DNA of 64,000 nt from Belliella calami (GCF_022549695.1 NZ_JAKZGS010000010.1:1-64000), one strand, 5' to 3'; positions 8,591 to 17,815 are shown, counted from the first letter of the stretch. The notes: generated by a model from the letters alone, not told the origin. Translations and numbers: made by a program.

Positions 8591-8717
8591 TTCAATGCCA
8601 TTAAGATAAGTCCTGCCAGGTTTTCTATTAAATTAGAACCGGTCTCTTATTCGGAAGTGAAAACCAATAATAGATTTAAACCTGGCAGGTCTGGTTTCTT
8701 AACCAAACGACATTGAA
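8591..8717. repeat. Palindromic dispersed repeat, copy 1
   Basis: A 127-base element whose outer ends (TTCAATG.. and ..CATTGAA) and inner boxes (CCTGCCAGGTTTT at 8612-8624 and AAACCTGGCAGG at 8678-8689) are inverted repeats, so the transcript would fold into one long hairpin. A second copy in the same orientation lies at 17816-17939. It fills the space between two convergent genes and may double as a terminator. Confidence 0.75.
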
Positions 8718-9749
8718 TTACAATTCCATCTTTTCCAAAGATTGTAGAAGAATCATTTGATTTTTTGCTCGGTGCAAGTTTTGTTGTGGGTATTTGATTT
8801 GGTAATAGACATTGCCGTTTAGGAAGTCTGCCAAAAACCTAAACCCTGTGATACAGGTCATCATTTTACCCCCAAAGTTCAAAGAGTTTATTTCTTCATT
8901 TGTAAAAACCCCTTTGCCTACATCAAGAAATGCTTTATGAAGACTGGCATATTTGGCTTTATCAATAAAAATCTGGTCCCAATTTGTAGAGTTTTCTCCT
9001 TGTGAACACGCGACAGTTCTAACCAAATCTCCAAAATCATTGAAAACATAACCGGGCATAATCGTGTCCAAATCAATGACTGCTTCTACACTTTTCAAAT
9101 CATTAGAAAAAATCAAGTTGTTTATTTTTGTGTCATTGTGAGTCAGCCTGAGAGGAAGCTTTTCCTTTAAAACCAGATATTCTTCCACTAAAAATTTCCG
9201 GGAAATATAGAAATCTATCAGCTCCTTTACCTCACCTTCAATAGGGATTTTTGTTTGTCGAACCGCATCTGTCAGTTGATTGAACCTTAGCTCTAAGTCC
9301 AAAAATCCAGGAATTACTTCCTTGAATTCATCAATTTCTAAATTGTTAGCCGCAATAATCAATTCAGCAAAAGCCTTGGCTGCAAGATACGCATGGCTAG
9401 GCTCACTCACCTCATCCAAACAAATCCCATCTACAAAAGGTGATATTCGAAAGAAATCTTCATTGATCTCGGACAGAGTAAATCCTGAAATACTTAAGAT
9501 TGGGAGAGGAAACTCATATGGTAAGCTAAAATTATCCATATATTTGATCAATAACTCGTGATTATGTGAAATGATCTCAGGTTTCTTAAATACTAACTTA
9601 TTGAATCGTTGAAGAATATAAGTTTGGCGATGATCTATCACTTTATATGTTTGGTGAATGTGCCCACTACCAAAAGGTTCCACTTGTATTTCCTTCCAAT
9701 TGAGACCATAAAGACTATTGAGTTCAGGTAAAAAAGAAAAAGTATCCAT
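8718..9749 (-). CDS. Phosphotransferase of the APH / N-acetylhexosamine kinase type
   Basis: 343 residues with the choline/aminoglycoside kinase fold: a glycine-containing nucleotide loop (FGSGHIHQTY), the Brenner motif LRLTHNDTKINNLIF containing the catalytic aspartate, and the metal-binding VIDLDTIMPG. The combination HNDTKINN and DLDT is typical of the NahK-like N-acetylhexosamine 1-kinase and mucin-related sugar kinases of Bacteroidota rather than antibiotic kinases. It probably phosphorylates a sugar. It is divergent from a sodium:solute symporter whose start is 174 bases away, which fits an uptake-plus-kinase unit. Substrate not determinable. Confidence 0.78.
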   Translation of the reverse strand: MDTFSFLPELNSLYGLNWKEIQVEPFGSGHIHQTYKVIDHRQTYILQRFNKLVFKKPEIISHNHELLIKYMDNFSLPYEFPLPILSISGFTLSEINEDFFRISPFVDGICLDEVSEPSHAYLAAKAFAELIIAANNLEIDEFKEVIPGFLDLELRFNQLTDAVRQTKIPIEGEVKELIDFYISRKFLVEEYLVLKEKLPLRLTHNDTKINNLIFSNDLKSVEAVIDLDTIMPGYVFNDFGDLVRTVACSQGENSTNWDQIFIDKAKYASLHKAFLDVGKGVFTNEEINSLNFGGKMMTCITGFRFLADFLNGNVYYQIKYPQQNLHRAKNQMILLQSLEKMEL

Positions 9750-9829
9750 GCTTGAAGAAATTTATTTTGCAAAAGTAAGATTTTTGAATGAATCATTCAT
9801 TTAAATTAAAAACCTTAATCTAAAGGCTC

Positions 9830-9860
9830 TTTGTGTTTGGGAAAAATTTATATACATTAG
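9830..9860 (+). promoter_or_regulatory. Candidate promoter of the SSS symporter
   Basis: TTTG at 9830-9833, a 19-base spacer and TACATTAG at 9853-9860 resemble the Bacteroidota -33 TTTG / -7 TAnnTTTG promoter with one mismatch in the -7 box. It lies about 60 bases upstream of the symporter ATG. Confidence 0.4.
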
Positions 9861-9922
9861 TAAAAATTTTATTTAAGTATTTAATTTAAAATAAAAATTT
9901 TAAATAACAAAATCAAAAACAT

Positions 9923-11698
9923 ATGAACATATCGCTACTAGACTGGGGCATCATTGCAGCTTTTTTTGTGGTTTCAATGCTGATTGGAGTATATACCTCA
10001 AAAAAAGCGGGCACTTCAGCAAAAGAATTTTTTCTTTCTGGCCGAAATATGCCCTGGTGGCTATTGGGTGTATCTATGGTAGCAACAACATTTTCTGCCG
10101 ATACACCAAATCTAGTAACAGACATAGTCAGGACAAACGGTGTATCTGGCAACTGGGTATGGTGGGCATTTTTGCTAACAGGTATGCTGACTGTATTTGT
10201 CTATGCCAAATTATGGCGAAGGTCAGAAGTGACCACAGACCTCGAATTTTATGAATTGAGATATGGCGGGAAATCAGCCGCATTTTTGAGAGCATTTAGA
10301 GCTATTTACCTTGGAGTCTTCTTCAATGTCGTGATCATGGCAACAGTGTCATTGGCTGCCATCAAAATCGGTGGTGTTATGCTAGGTCTGAGCCCTATTG
10401 AAACATTGTTGATCGCATCGATCGTAACAGTGATATACAGTTCTTTGGGTGGGCTAAAGGGTGTGTTGTTGACAGATTTCTTCCAATTTTTTATAGCCAT
10501 GGCAGGAGCGATTGGAGCAGCATATTATATTTTGGATCTTCCGGAAATCGGCTCTTTGGACAATTTGCTTACACATCCAAACGTAGTGGGCAAGTTAAGC
10601 TTCCTACCTGATTTCAATGATATGAATGTGATTGTACCGTTATTGATCATGCCTTTGGCTATCCAATGGTGGGCTACTTGGTATCCTGGTGCTGAACCAG
10701 GAGGTGGAGGATATATTGCACAGAGGATGCTTTCGGCCAAGGATGAAAAAAATGCGATCGGCGCTACCTTGTTTTTCAACATTGCCCACTATGGTATGAG
10801 ACCATGGCCTTGGATCATTATCGCATTGGGATCGTTGATTATATTTCCGAATGTGTCAGATATGCAAGAGGCTTTCCCACATATTCCGGTGGATAAGATG
10901 GGACATGATTTGGCTTATTCTGCTATGCTGACTTTCCTTCCAGCAGGTTTGATAGGATTGGTCTTGGCCTCTTTGATTGCGGCTGTTATGTCTACTTTAT
11001 CCACTCATCTCAATTGGGGATCCTCTTATGTAGTGAATGATTTCTATTTAAGATTCCTAAAACCTGAAGCTACCGACAAGGAGTTGGTTTTGGTGGGGAG
11101 AATTTCTACGGTAGTTTTGATGGGACTGGCAGCTTTGCTGGCACTTGCGTTATCAAATGCTTTGGAAGCCTTTGAGATATTACTTCAAATCGGAGCAGGT
11201 ACAGGAGCGATATTTATTCTTCGTTGGTTTTGGTGGAGAATCAATGCAAAAACCGAAATTGCTGCCATGTTGATTTCTTTGGTCGTGGCAATTTTCTTTC
11301 AATACATCAATCCCAAATTTAATATCATTCCTATTACTGAAGGCCAAGAGTATCTTAAGATTTTATATGGCGTCATTATCACTACAATCGGTTGGGTTAC
11401 TGTAACTTTATTTACCAAGCCTGAAAAAGATGCTGTTTTGCTTACTTTTTACAGAAAAGTAAAACCGGCAGCCTTTGGGTGGAAAAAATTACTGAATCGC
11501 TATCCCGAAGAAGAGCAAGAACAAGGTCAATTACCAATGGAAATTGGTTTGATGTTAGTCGGATCAGTGATGGTTTATGCAACCCTATTTGCCGTAGGCT
11601 TCTGGATATATGGAAATATCACTGGAGCCTCTATAGCTACGGGCACCGCAATTTTGGGAGGGATTATCATCTTCAGGAGTTGGAAGAAAATGAGGTGA
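9923..11698 (+). CDS. Sodium:solute symporter (SSS family)
   Basis: 591 residues with about 13-14 hydrophobic helices; the first starts at residue 8 (WGIIAAFFVVSMLIGVYTS). SSS hallmarks are present: the early AKEFFLSGRNMPWWLLG segment, the sodium-site helix with SLGGLKGVLLTDFFQFF, and a long helix 5-8 core with GYIAQRMLSAKDEKNA. Related Bacteroidota proteins carry sugars or amino acids; the neighbouring sugar-kinase-like gene makes a sugar plausible, which is inference. Single gene, ended by a strong hairpin at 11786. Confidence 0.9.
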   Translation: MNISLLDWGIIAAFFVVSMLIGVYTSKKAGTSAKEFFLSGRNMPWWLLGVSMVATTFSADTPNLVTDIVRTNGVSGNWVWWAFLLTGMLTVFVYAKLWRRSEVTTDLEFYELRYGGKSAAFLRAFRAIYLGVFFNVVIMATVSLAAIKIGGVMLGLSPIETLLIASIVTVIYSSLGGLKGVLLTDFFQFFIAMAGAIGAAYYILDLPEIGSLDNLLTHPNVVGKLSFLPDFNDMNVIVPLLIMPLAIQWWATWYPGAEPGGGGYIAQRMLSAKDEKNAIGATLFFNIAHYGMRPWPWIIIALGSLIIFPNVSDMQEAFPHIPVDKMGHDLAYSAMLTFLPAGLIGLVLASLIAAVMSTLSTHLNWGSSYVVNDFYLRFLKPEATDKELVLVGRISTVVLMGLAALLALALSNALEAFEILLQIGAGTGAIFILRWFWWRINAKTEIAAMLISLVVAIFFQYINPKFNIIPITEGQEYLKILYGVIITTIGWVTVTLFTKPEKDAVLLTFYRKVKPAAFGWKKLLNRYPEEEQEQGQLPMEIGLMLVGSVMVYATLFAVGFWIYGNITGASIATGTAILGGIIIFRSWKKMR

Positions 11699-11785
11699 GA
11701 ATTTGTATGATGGCCTTTTATAGAAAGTTAAATGCCATTCCATAAATCTTTTTACAAAATAATACGGTGTAAAATCATTTAGTAA

Positions 11786-11823
11786 TCCCGTCCAGTTTGC
11801 AAACTGGACGGGAATATTTTTTG
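11786..11823 (+). terminator. Intrinsic terminator after the symporter
   Basis: TCCCGTCCAGTTT (11786-11798) pairs perfectly with AAACTGGACGGGA (11801-11813), followed by a T-rich tail ATATTTTTTG. Confidence 0.85.
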
Positions 11824-11940
11824 CTTATTCATGAACACAAATAAAGCAGATTTGCAGATGGTCAAGGATCGTGTCGAGTTGGTTGGTCTCATCTTCTCGT
11901 TTCTCGTTTCTTAATCCTTAATTATCAACATCTTAATGTT

Positions 11941-12256
11941 CGACCCTCTCAGGGTCGTGTGACACCATAATTGTGTTTTCATCCCCCAGTTTCACCGAGG
12001 GTTAATGAAATGTTAAAGCCTTTCAGGCTTCTCACTCTCTCTCATTGTCATGTCCTGAAATTACTTGACACTCTGTCGCGTCCTGATTTTTCTTGACACT
12101 TTATTTATAGATTTCTCTTTACTCTCTTTAGCTATTCAATTGCCCCGTCAGGGCAAAAGCGAATCAGACATTTACCATTGCATTGGGTTGAAACCCAATG
12201 TTAGTGTCAAGTACCCTTTCAGGGTATATTCTCATTTCTTTGTCAGGACATGAAAA
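11941..12256. repeat. Composite REP / IS-end-like repeat cluster
   Basis: This 316-base gene-free stretch holds short palindromes in series: CGACCCT..AGGGTCG (11941-11957), AAGCC..GGCTT (about 12016-12030), TTGCCC..GGGCAA (about 12140-12157), CATTGGGTTGAAACCCAATG (12181-12200) and TACCCTTTCAGGGTA (12212-12226). Two tandem 26-base copies of a motif TGTC(A/G)(T/C)GTCCTGA..TTGACAC lie at 12046-12071 and 12074-12099, and the reverse complement CAGGACATG recurs near 12245. A second cluster with the same order of parts is at 63061-63215. The 26-mers look like ends of a vanished insertion sequence. No coding capacity seen. Confidence 0.7.
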
Positions 12257-12308
12257 TTAAATGTCTAGCATCTCACTTCTTATGTCTAGCATCTTGGGAT
12301 CTTCCACA

Positions 12309-12887
12309 TCATTTCACAAATTCCAAAGTGTTGATCAAGTGCATCATATCAACTTTGACATGCTCAATGACCGGGGCGAGAGAATCGTTTTTCATGGCTG
12401 TATCAAAATAAAGTGCACCTCGAAGGAAGTGATTGGTAGAATCTGTGACAAAAAACTGGAATTGTGTTGGAACTTCTCCACTCAACTCAGCCACTACTCC
12501 TGTGTAGCCTTTAGGTGTCAAAAACACTGACTCTTCAATACCATAGGCTTTGATTTGATGCTTGGCAGTCAAATTGATCGCATCATTCAAGACCATTTTG
12601 ACATCACTACCTTTGCTCCCCAATGGTAAATAAGTAAGGTGAACTTTGGCGCCGAATTTTTGATAGTTCAAATTAATCCAGTCTTTTTGATTCAAATTGA
12701 AAGAATCTTGCTCAACCTCTACTGCTATTGGCGAATCAAATCGGTAAGGATATTTGCCTTCGAGTACTTCAAAATCATGCGTTGGAAGGTCTATTCTGTT
12801 ATAGCCTGTTGGCCTTGGAAGATAATCCCCGCCACAGCTACTAACCAACAATAAAATAGTGATCCAGTAAATGTTCTTAAATGACAT
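12309..12887 (-). CDS. gldD: Gliding motility lipoprotein GldD
   Basis: 192 residues with a lipoprotein signal (YWITILLLVSSC) and the GldD-typical opening CGGDYLPRPTGYNRIDLP, followed by the conserved ..YPYRFDSPIAVEVE and the C-terminal helix EHVKVDMMHLINTLEF. GldD is an envelope lipoprotein needed for gliding motility and associated with the type IX secretion machinery in Bacteroidota, so its presence supports that assignment of the organism. It stands alone here, not beside the other gld genes. Immediately downstream lies the REP cluster; upstream, a divergent DinB gene. Confidence 0.92.
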   Translation of the reverse strand: MSFKNIYWITILLLVSSCGGDYLPRPTGYNRIDLPTHDFEVLEGKYPYRFDSPIAVEVEQDSFNLNQKDWINLNYQKFGAKVHLTYLPLGSKGSDVKMVLNDAINLTAKHQIKAYGIEESVFLTPKGYTGVVAELSGEVPTQFQFFVTDSTNHFLRGALYFDTAMKNDSLAPVIEHVKVDMMHLINTLEFVK

Positions 12888-12964
12888 GATTCAAAGTTAT
12901 TAAATTGAATTGATTTGCGCTTTGGAATATCGATATTTATGTAAAATTCAAAAAAATCAAAAAT

Positions 12965-13495
12965 ATGAAAACAAGTAAAACTATCTTTCAAAGTGCATTT
13001 ATCGTCATGCTCCTGCTTATCGGTCACACTGTCGCTACAGCTCAGACGACCATGGAAGAGTTTATGATGAAATGGGAAAACGGCAAAAAATTGACCCTAG
13101 CAGTGGTGGAAGCAATGCCTGATGATCTCCAAAACTACAAACCGCATGAGACTGCCATGAGTTTCAATGAACAAGTGACCCACTTAAGTTCAGCGATTGT
13201 TGGAATTGGTGGTGGTTTTTTAATGGGAGAAGATTCTGGAATTGATTTGGAAAAAAAGCCAAGCACAAAAGCTGAATTAAAGGCTTTGGTAGAGGCTTGC
13301 TATGATTACGGCAAAGCTACATTTTCAAAGTTGACAGAAGCACAACTAGCCGAAAAAATCGATATTTTCGGATATACTGCCAGCAGAAGACAAGTATTGG
13401 GATTGATAGATGATCACTGTACCCATCATCGTGGTGCAGCGATTTCTTATATCAGAGCCAATGGGATCGAACCACCAAGATTCACTGCATTGTAA
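12965..13495 (+). CDS. Secreted DinB-family protein
   Basis: 176 residues with a signal peptide (IFQSAFIVMLLLIGHTVATAQ) and a DinB/YfiT-like four-helix bundle. The metal-binding histidines are seen in FNEQVTHLSS near residue 75 and DDHCTHHRGAAISYIRANGI near residue 155. DinB-fold proteins are metal-dependent and many act as thiol transferases; this one is exported, so its partner is unknown. The PPRFTAL ending is common in Bacteroidota members. It is a single gene followed by a good terminator. Confidence 0.85.
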   Translation: MKTSKTIFQSAFIVMLLLIGHTVATAQTTMEEFMMKWENGKKLTLAVVEAMPDDLQNYKPHETAMSFNEQVTHLSSAIVGIGGGFLMGEDSGIDLEKKPSTKAELKALVEACYDYGKATFSKLTEAQLAEKIDIFGYTASRRQVLGLIDDHCTHHRGAAISYIRANGIEPPRFTAL

Positions 13496-13502
13496 TGAAA
13501 AA

Positions 13503-13528
13503 AGCCGGGATGAACCCGGCTTTTTTTA
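13503..13528 (+). terminator. Intrinsic terminator after the DinB gene
   Basis: AGCCGGG (13503-13509) and CCCGGCT (13515-13521) form a GC-rich stem with a five-base loop, preceded by A residues and followed by a run of T. Confidence 0.88.
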
Positions 13529-13568
13529 TTGGAAAACAACTCATTCAATTTTCCATTTAGTTATCCAT

Positions 13569-13776
13569 GGTCTGTGCCCTCACAGACCATCGCCAAGGAT
13601 TTTTTGATTATTATGCCTTGTTTTACACAGACTTTAGTAGGAGAATTAAATTGGTCTGTGAAGACACAGGCTAAGGTGTATTAATTCGGTCTGTAGGGCA
13701 CAATCCTAGGTGTAATTAGAGCTGGTCTGTGAGAACGCAGAAATGAGTATAGTTTTGGTCTGTGAAGACACAGACC
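13569..13776. repeat. Array of five degenerate GGTCTGTG palindromes
   Basis: Units begin at 13569, 13653, 13688, 13724 and 13757. The first (GGTCTGTGCCCTCACAGACC) and last (GGTCTGTGAAGACACAGACC) are perfect 8-bp-arm hairpins; the middle three have decayed right arms. Spacing of the last four is 33-36 bases. A half unit (ACACAGACTTTAG) lies near 13625. The region has no open reading frame of note and separates convergent genes. Confidence 0.75.
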
Positions 13777-13786
13777 AAGGTTTAAG

Positions 13787-14392
13787 TTACCCTTTGACCC
13801 ATTCGACTTTTTCTTCGATCGGCTTTCTTCGACCTTCTGGCCAACGATCTGTAGCAGGTTTTGCTACATAGAAAAATCCCATCAACATATCTTCCTCAGC
13901 TAAACCAAACCATTCTTTGGCTTCCGGCCAAAATGTAGGCCCACCAGTTCCCCAATATGCCGCCAAACCGTGCGCAGAAGCAGTAAGATACATATTCTGT
14001 ACAGCCATAGAAACAGCAGCAATCTCTTCCATCACAGGAAGGTTTGCCTTAAGGTCTCTCTTCATTTTGATAGCAATTATATGCGAAGCTTTCAGGGGGT
14101 TTTCTTTGAATTTTTGAAAAGTCGCTTCTATGAAATTTCCATTTTTGGTAGCCCTTTCTTTGTAAAGATTTGCTTGAAAATCAGCAAACTTCACCAACCC
14201 ATCACCTGAAAAAACAGTGAAACTCCATGGCTCTGTCAATTTATGTGTCGGTGCCCAATTGGCATTTTCTAGCATTTCTTCTATAATCGCATCATCCACC
14301 GGATCATTTTCCTTGAATTGAGCTACAAACATGGACCTGCGTCCACGAATGATTTTATTTACTTCTTCGATATTGAAATCAGGTTTTTGCAT
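13787..14392 (-). CDS. Nitroreductase family protein
   Basis: 201 residues of the FMN-binding nitroreductase fold. Visible family features: the N-terminal IIRGRRSMFVAQF with the RRS phosphate-binding motif, NANWAPTHKLTEPW, the middle helix VSMAVQNMYLTASAHGLAAYWGTGG, and the C-terminal GFFYVAKPATDRWPEGRRKPIEEKVEW. Members reduce nitroaromatics, quinones or flavins using NAD(P)H, as homodimers in the cytoplasm. The exact substrate is not readable. It appears to be transcribed as a single gene with its 3' end against the palindrome array. Confidence 0.88.
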   Translation of the reverse strand: MQKPDFNIEEVNKIIRGRRSMFVAQFKENDPVDDAIIEEMLENANWAPTHKLTEPWSFTVFSGDGLVKFADFQANLYKERATKNGNFIEATFQKFKENPLKASHIIAIKMKRDLKANLPVMEEIAAVSMAVQNMYLTASAHGLAAYWGTGGPTFWPEAKEWFGLAEEDMLMGFFYVAKPATDRWPEGRRKPIEEKVEWVKG

Positions 14393-14458
14393 ATTGTATT
14401 AAAATTTATAATTAGTATATCAATTCAAGATCCCTTAAAATGGTTTCCTATTTCTCCT

Positions 14459-15151
14459 TTATAATCCCACTTCTGTTGATTTTGGATTATTTTTTTCTTC
14501 ATTGATCAAGTTGTACATGATTTGTTCAGCCTCTGAGTATTTTTTCACAACACGAATTGCTACCAAAGCAAGGGGGATCCCTATCAGATTGATTACCATG
14601 TCTACTTCTGTACTAGAAATCAAGTTTTCGACAGTATTCTCTTTTTTCAAAAACTGCATTGAAATCCTTCCCAGGAGACCGGAAATAATCCACAATGCCC
14701 ACCAAGACCCAACCCATGCCACTGGTAAATACACTTCTTTTCCAAAGTTTCTTTTGAGTAAGGAAGTGGTTTCGGCGTAGAGCTCTTTCATGATTTGGAA
14801 AGGTCTGTAGAGATTGATAATTGGAACAAACCAAGCACCAGCTGCCCAGCCCTCACTTTGGTTGAGGTGTTTTACATTGAGATGAAGATTATAATATGCT
14901 CTTCTAAACCACCTAATAAACAATACCGCTGTCAGAATAATAGAAGCAAGATAAATCCAAAAAAACAAACTTACCCTGAGGTCATTTGCCTCTAATTCTT
15001 CCATTGTGTAATTCTCACCTTCTTGGATATTGATTAAAAGATCAAATTGAAGATAATTTGAAAACAATACAATCACTTCCAACATCAAAACTATCCAAAG
15101 TAAGGTAAGAGCATATTTTGCCCTTTGATCATTAGGTCGAATTTTTTTCAT
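14459..15151 (-). CDS. DUF4328 family membrane protein
   Basis: 230 residues with four hydrophobic segments, near residues 14-30, 65-84, 140-160 and 185-200. The diagnostic stretch for DUF4328 is FIRWFRRAYYNLH followed by EGWAAGAWFVPIINLYRPFQIMKEL. Role unknown; the family is widespread in actinobacteria and Bacteroidota. Lies alone between the nitroreductase and a TonB-receptor gene, all on the minus strand. Confidence 0.82.
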   Translation of the reverse strand: MKKIRPNDQRAKYALTLLWIVLMLEVIVLFSNYLQFDLLINIQEGENYTMEELEANDLRVSLFFWIYLASIILTAVLFIRWFRRAYYNLHLNVKHLNQSEGWAAGAWFVPIINLYRPFQIMKELYAETTSLLKRNFGKEVYLPVAWVGSWWALWIISGLLGRISMQFLKKENTVENLISSTEVDMVINLIGIPLALVAIRVVKKYSEAEQIMYNLINEEKNNPKSTEVGL

Positions 15152-15312
15152 TATGAAACATCGAGATTAAATTACTTCTAATAAAAACAAATAAAACTAA
15201 ACCCTTTCTCTAAAATTTCAAAGGGTTTTCTCCCACATTAATTTGCCATTATCAACATAAAATACCTCCAGAGAAGGAGCCCTTCCGTCTTTTGTCAAAT
15301 GTCTATTTACCT

Positions 15313-17556
15313 TTAGAAACTATACCCAACTTTCACACCACCATAAAAATTCCTCCCTGGTGCAGGTTGGAAAAATCTATTTGCAAAAGCATTCAGGTCA
15401 TTTCCCAAACTGTAGGACTCATCGAGTAAGTTATCCACACCCAAATACGCCTCCAAGTCCCAATTTGCAATAAATGTACTTCTCCAGCCAACTCTTCCTC
15501 CTACCAAGTTGTAAGCATCTTGATATACTGTATTAGCATCATTCAAGGGCAACTTATCCACATATTGATGGGTGAAGTTCAAATATAATCCAAATTTGGA
15601 TCTGAAATCAAATTGGTTGACAAGAGTATTTGGAGCTACTCCTGTGAGTTGGTTTCCTGAAAAATCATTCCCACCACTATTGAAATCCGCAAACTCAAAA
15701 TAATGCCCAGTAAACGCATGATTGATTTTCAATTCTTGAATAAGTGTCTGTGGATTTCTCCATACCGCATAATCCACTTGCGCTTCAATGCCACGTTGAT
15801 TGGTACTTCCGGCATTTCTGAACAAGACTACACCTTGTTCATTGGCAAAAGTAGTGATCGTCTGATCCAGCTTGAAATAGAAGCCTATAACATCAATATT
15901 GAAGATCCCAAAACTCGATCTGTAACCCAATTCATAGTTCACTCCCCTTTCAGCTTCCAAATCCAAGTTCAAACTACCTTCATTGGTCCGAACCTCATCT
16001 ATACTTGGAGGAGAAAAACCTGAACTTATACTACCATGCACTGCAGAGGTATTGTTGATCTTGTATGCAAGCGCAAATCTAGGTACAATAATGGGGTCAA
16101 ATCTCCTAACATTATCAGCGGGATCATTTGCACTTGCATCAATAGTCCTGTTGATATCATACTTGGAAAAATTCTCACTTGCCGCCACTGTCAAAAGAAG
16201 ATCAGGGGACAATTCAATTTCAAATTGTTGGAAAAGAAATGCTTGGGTTGTAATCAGATCATCACTAAACCTTACCGTATCTGCTTGGCCGTTTCTATTA
16301 CCAAAATTTTGAGCCAATGTTTTACCCAGCTGGTATTCACCTCCGGCAATAATCCTAATCGGAAATCTACCTAGTTTATCATTTCTGGTAAATTTCGTCC
16401 TTCCACCATAGCTAAAGGCTGTTTCCTTTTTGTAATCTAGAATAAACGGATTCTCAAAATCAGTCGTGTTTACAAATACAGAGGTTTGATTTTCCAAATA
16501 CTCATTGAACTGGTATGTATGGGATAACAAACCATAAAGTGACTTTTGAGTGATCGAACTGTTTTGGTCTATAGAACCTGGCCTTGCCTGCCTTGGATTT
16601 TCATTAGCTTGGTCAGAATTAAGCGCGCCAGGAATTTCATAAAACAAATCTGTATATAAAATCTGTGTGGATAACTCTTGTTTTTCGGAAGGCTTCAGAT
16701 GCGCTGCCAATTGAAAAACTTTCCTATCAACCGCACTGTGCTCGCGATAACCATCAGATTTTTGATGCACATAGGAAGCACTTATTCCACCATTCCCTAT
16801 TTTCTGGTCTATTCCAACCCTATACCTTAAAAGTCCAAAATCCCCTACATTCAAATCCGAAGAAATCCTATTTTCCTCTATTTCTTTACGGCTTTCCAAA
16901 TTGATCACCCCCCCATTTCCTGCACCATATATACTGCTTGCTGGTCCTTTGATGATTTCAGTATTTTGGATATTGCTTAAATCTAAAAGATTTAAGGGAG
17001 TCGTTCCATCAGGCGAAGTGAATGGAATACCATTCCAATAAACCTTGATATTCCTTACTCCAAATGGAGACCTCAAAGAGCTGCCTCTTATTGAAATTCT
17101 ATAGCTTGCCGGAGCTCTTTCCTCGACTCTTATTCCTGCTTTTGTATTGAAGGCGTTTACGATAGAAGTTTCATTAAACCGATGCAATTCATTTTCCAAC
17201 ACCCTGCTCACAGCACTCGCTTGCATTAGCAGTGGCCTGTCTGTTTCAAATGCAGTAACTGTAACTGAGGATAAGTCATTAAGAGCAATTTCCAATGTGA
17301 CGAGATTCTCTTTATTTGGCATGATTCTTTGCACTTTACCTTGGTAGCCAAGGTGGGAAAACACTAGCTCTTTAGATTGTGTCAAATTAATTTGTGCAAT
17401 CCCATTCTGATTTGTCACCTGATTTTTTTCTCCTTCTATCTTGATCACAACCCCTGAGATAGGTAGCTCATTGTGCGTATCGATCACTTTGATGGTAGTC
17501 TGGGCAAAAGTGGATGAAAAGGCAAAAAGTAATATAGGGATGATTAGTTTTTTCAT
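15313..17556 (-). CDS. TonB-dependent outer membrane receptor
   Basis: About 747 residues from the ATG at 17556 (MKKLIIPILLFAFSSTFAQ signal); the open frame extends 63 bases further upstream but without a signal-like start. Order of domains: carboxypeptidase-like regulatory domain (residues about 20-105, with ISGVVIKIEGE and LVFSHLGYQGKV), plug (ETSIVNAFNTKAGIRVEERAP.. IRGSSLRSPFGVRNIKVYWNGIPFT) and a 22-strand barrel ending in GGVKVGYSF. The barrel and plug most resemble iron-siderophore type receptors. No periplasmic partner or SusD-like lipoprotein adjoins it, so it is probably a stand-alone siderophore or vitamin transporter. Confidence 0.9.
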   Translation of the reverse strand: MKKLIIPILLFAFSSTFAQTTIKVIDTHNELPISGVVIKIEGEKNQVTNQNGIAQINLTQSKELVFSHLGYQGKVQRIMPNKENLVTLEIALNDLSSVTVTAFETDRPLLMQASAVSRVLENELHRFNETSIVNAFNTKAGIRVEERAPASYRISIRGSSLRSPFGVRNIKVYWNGIPFTSPDGTTPLNLLDLSNIQNTEIIKGPASSIYGAGNGGVINLESRKEIEENRISSDLNVGDFGLLRYRVGIDQKIGNGGISASYVHQKSDGYREHSAVDRKVFQLAAHLKPSEKQELSTQILYTDLFYEIPGALNSDQANENPRQARPGSIDQNSSITQKSLYGLLSHTYQFNEYLENQTSVFVNTTDFENPFILDYKKETAFSYGGRTKFTRNDKLGRFPIRIIAGGEYQLGKTLAQNFGNRNGQADTVRFSDDLITTQAFLFQQFEIELSPDLLLTVAASENFSKYDINRTIDASANDPADNVRRFDPIIVPRFALAYKINNTSAVHGSISSGFSPPSIDEVRTNEGSLNLDLEAERGVNYELGYRSSFGIFNIDVIGFYFKLDQTITTFANEQGVVLFRNAGSTNQRGIEAQVDYAVWRNPQTLIQELKINHAFTGHYFEFADFNSGGNDFSGNQLTGVAPNTLVNQFDFRSKFGLYLNFTHQYVDKLPLNDANTVYQDAYNLVGGRVGWRSTFIANWDLEAYLGVDNLLDESYSLGNDLNAFANRFFQPAPGRNFYGGVKVGYSF

Positions 17557-17815
17557 GGTGTAAATTATTGCTCTTTGTATGAAACCTAGAATCTCGCATA
17601 TAATATTCACTACGGACATATTCCGCTTAAAAATATTTAAATGCTAGGCTTCTTATTTAGGGATTAGATCCTAAAATTACCAAAACTTATATAGACATAT
17701 TGTAAAAATTGAATTAAAAGTATAATAAAGCGAAATTGAACCCAAATAGTTATAAAATTTGTATGATTTTATCATTGAAAAATGACAAATTACTTTAAAT
17801 TTAAAATCATATATA

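Noticed and set aside
12065-12253. 62-residue frame over the REP cluster
   Set aside because: It simply translates IS-end-like and palindromic repeats.
13569-13776. CRISPR array
   Set aside because: Units are palindromic, differ from each other, the spacers are only about 15 bases, and no cas genes are near.
15703-16374. Long plus-strand frames opposite the TonB receptor gene
   Set aside because: They lie wholly inside the clearly real minus-strand gene, with no signal, motif or homology of their own.
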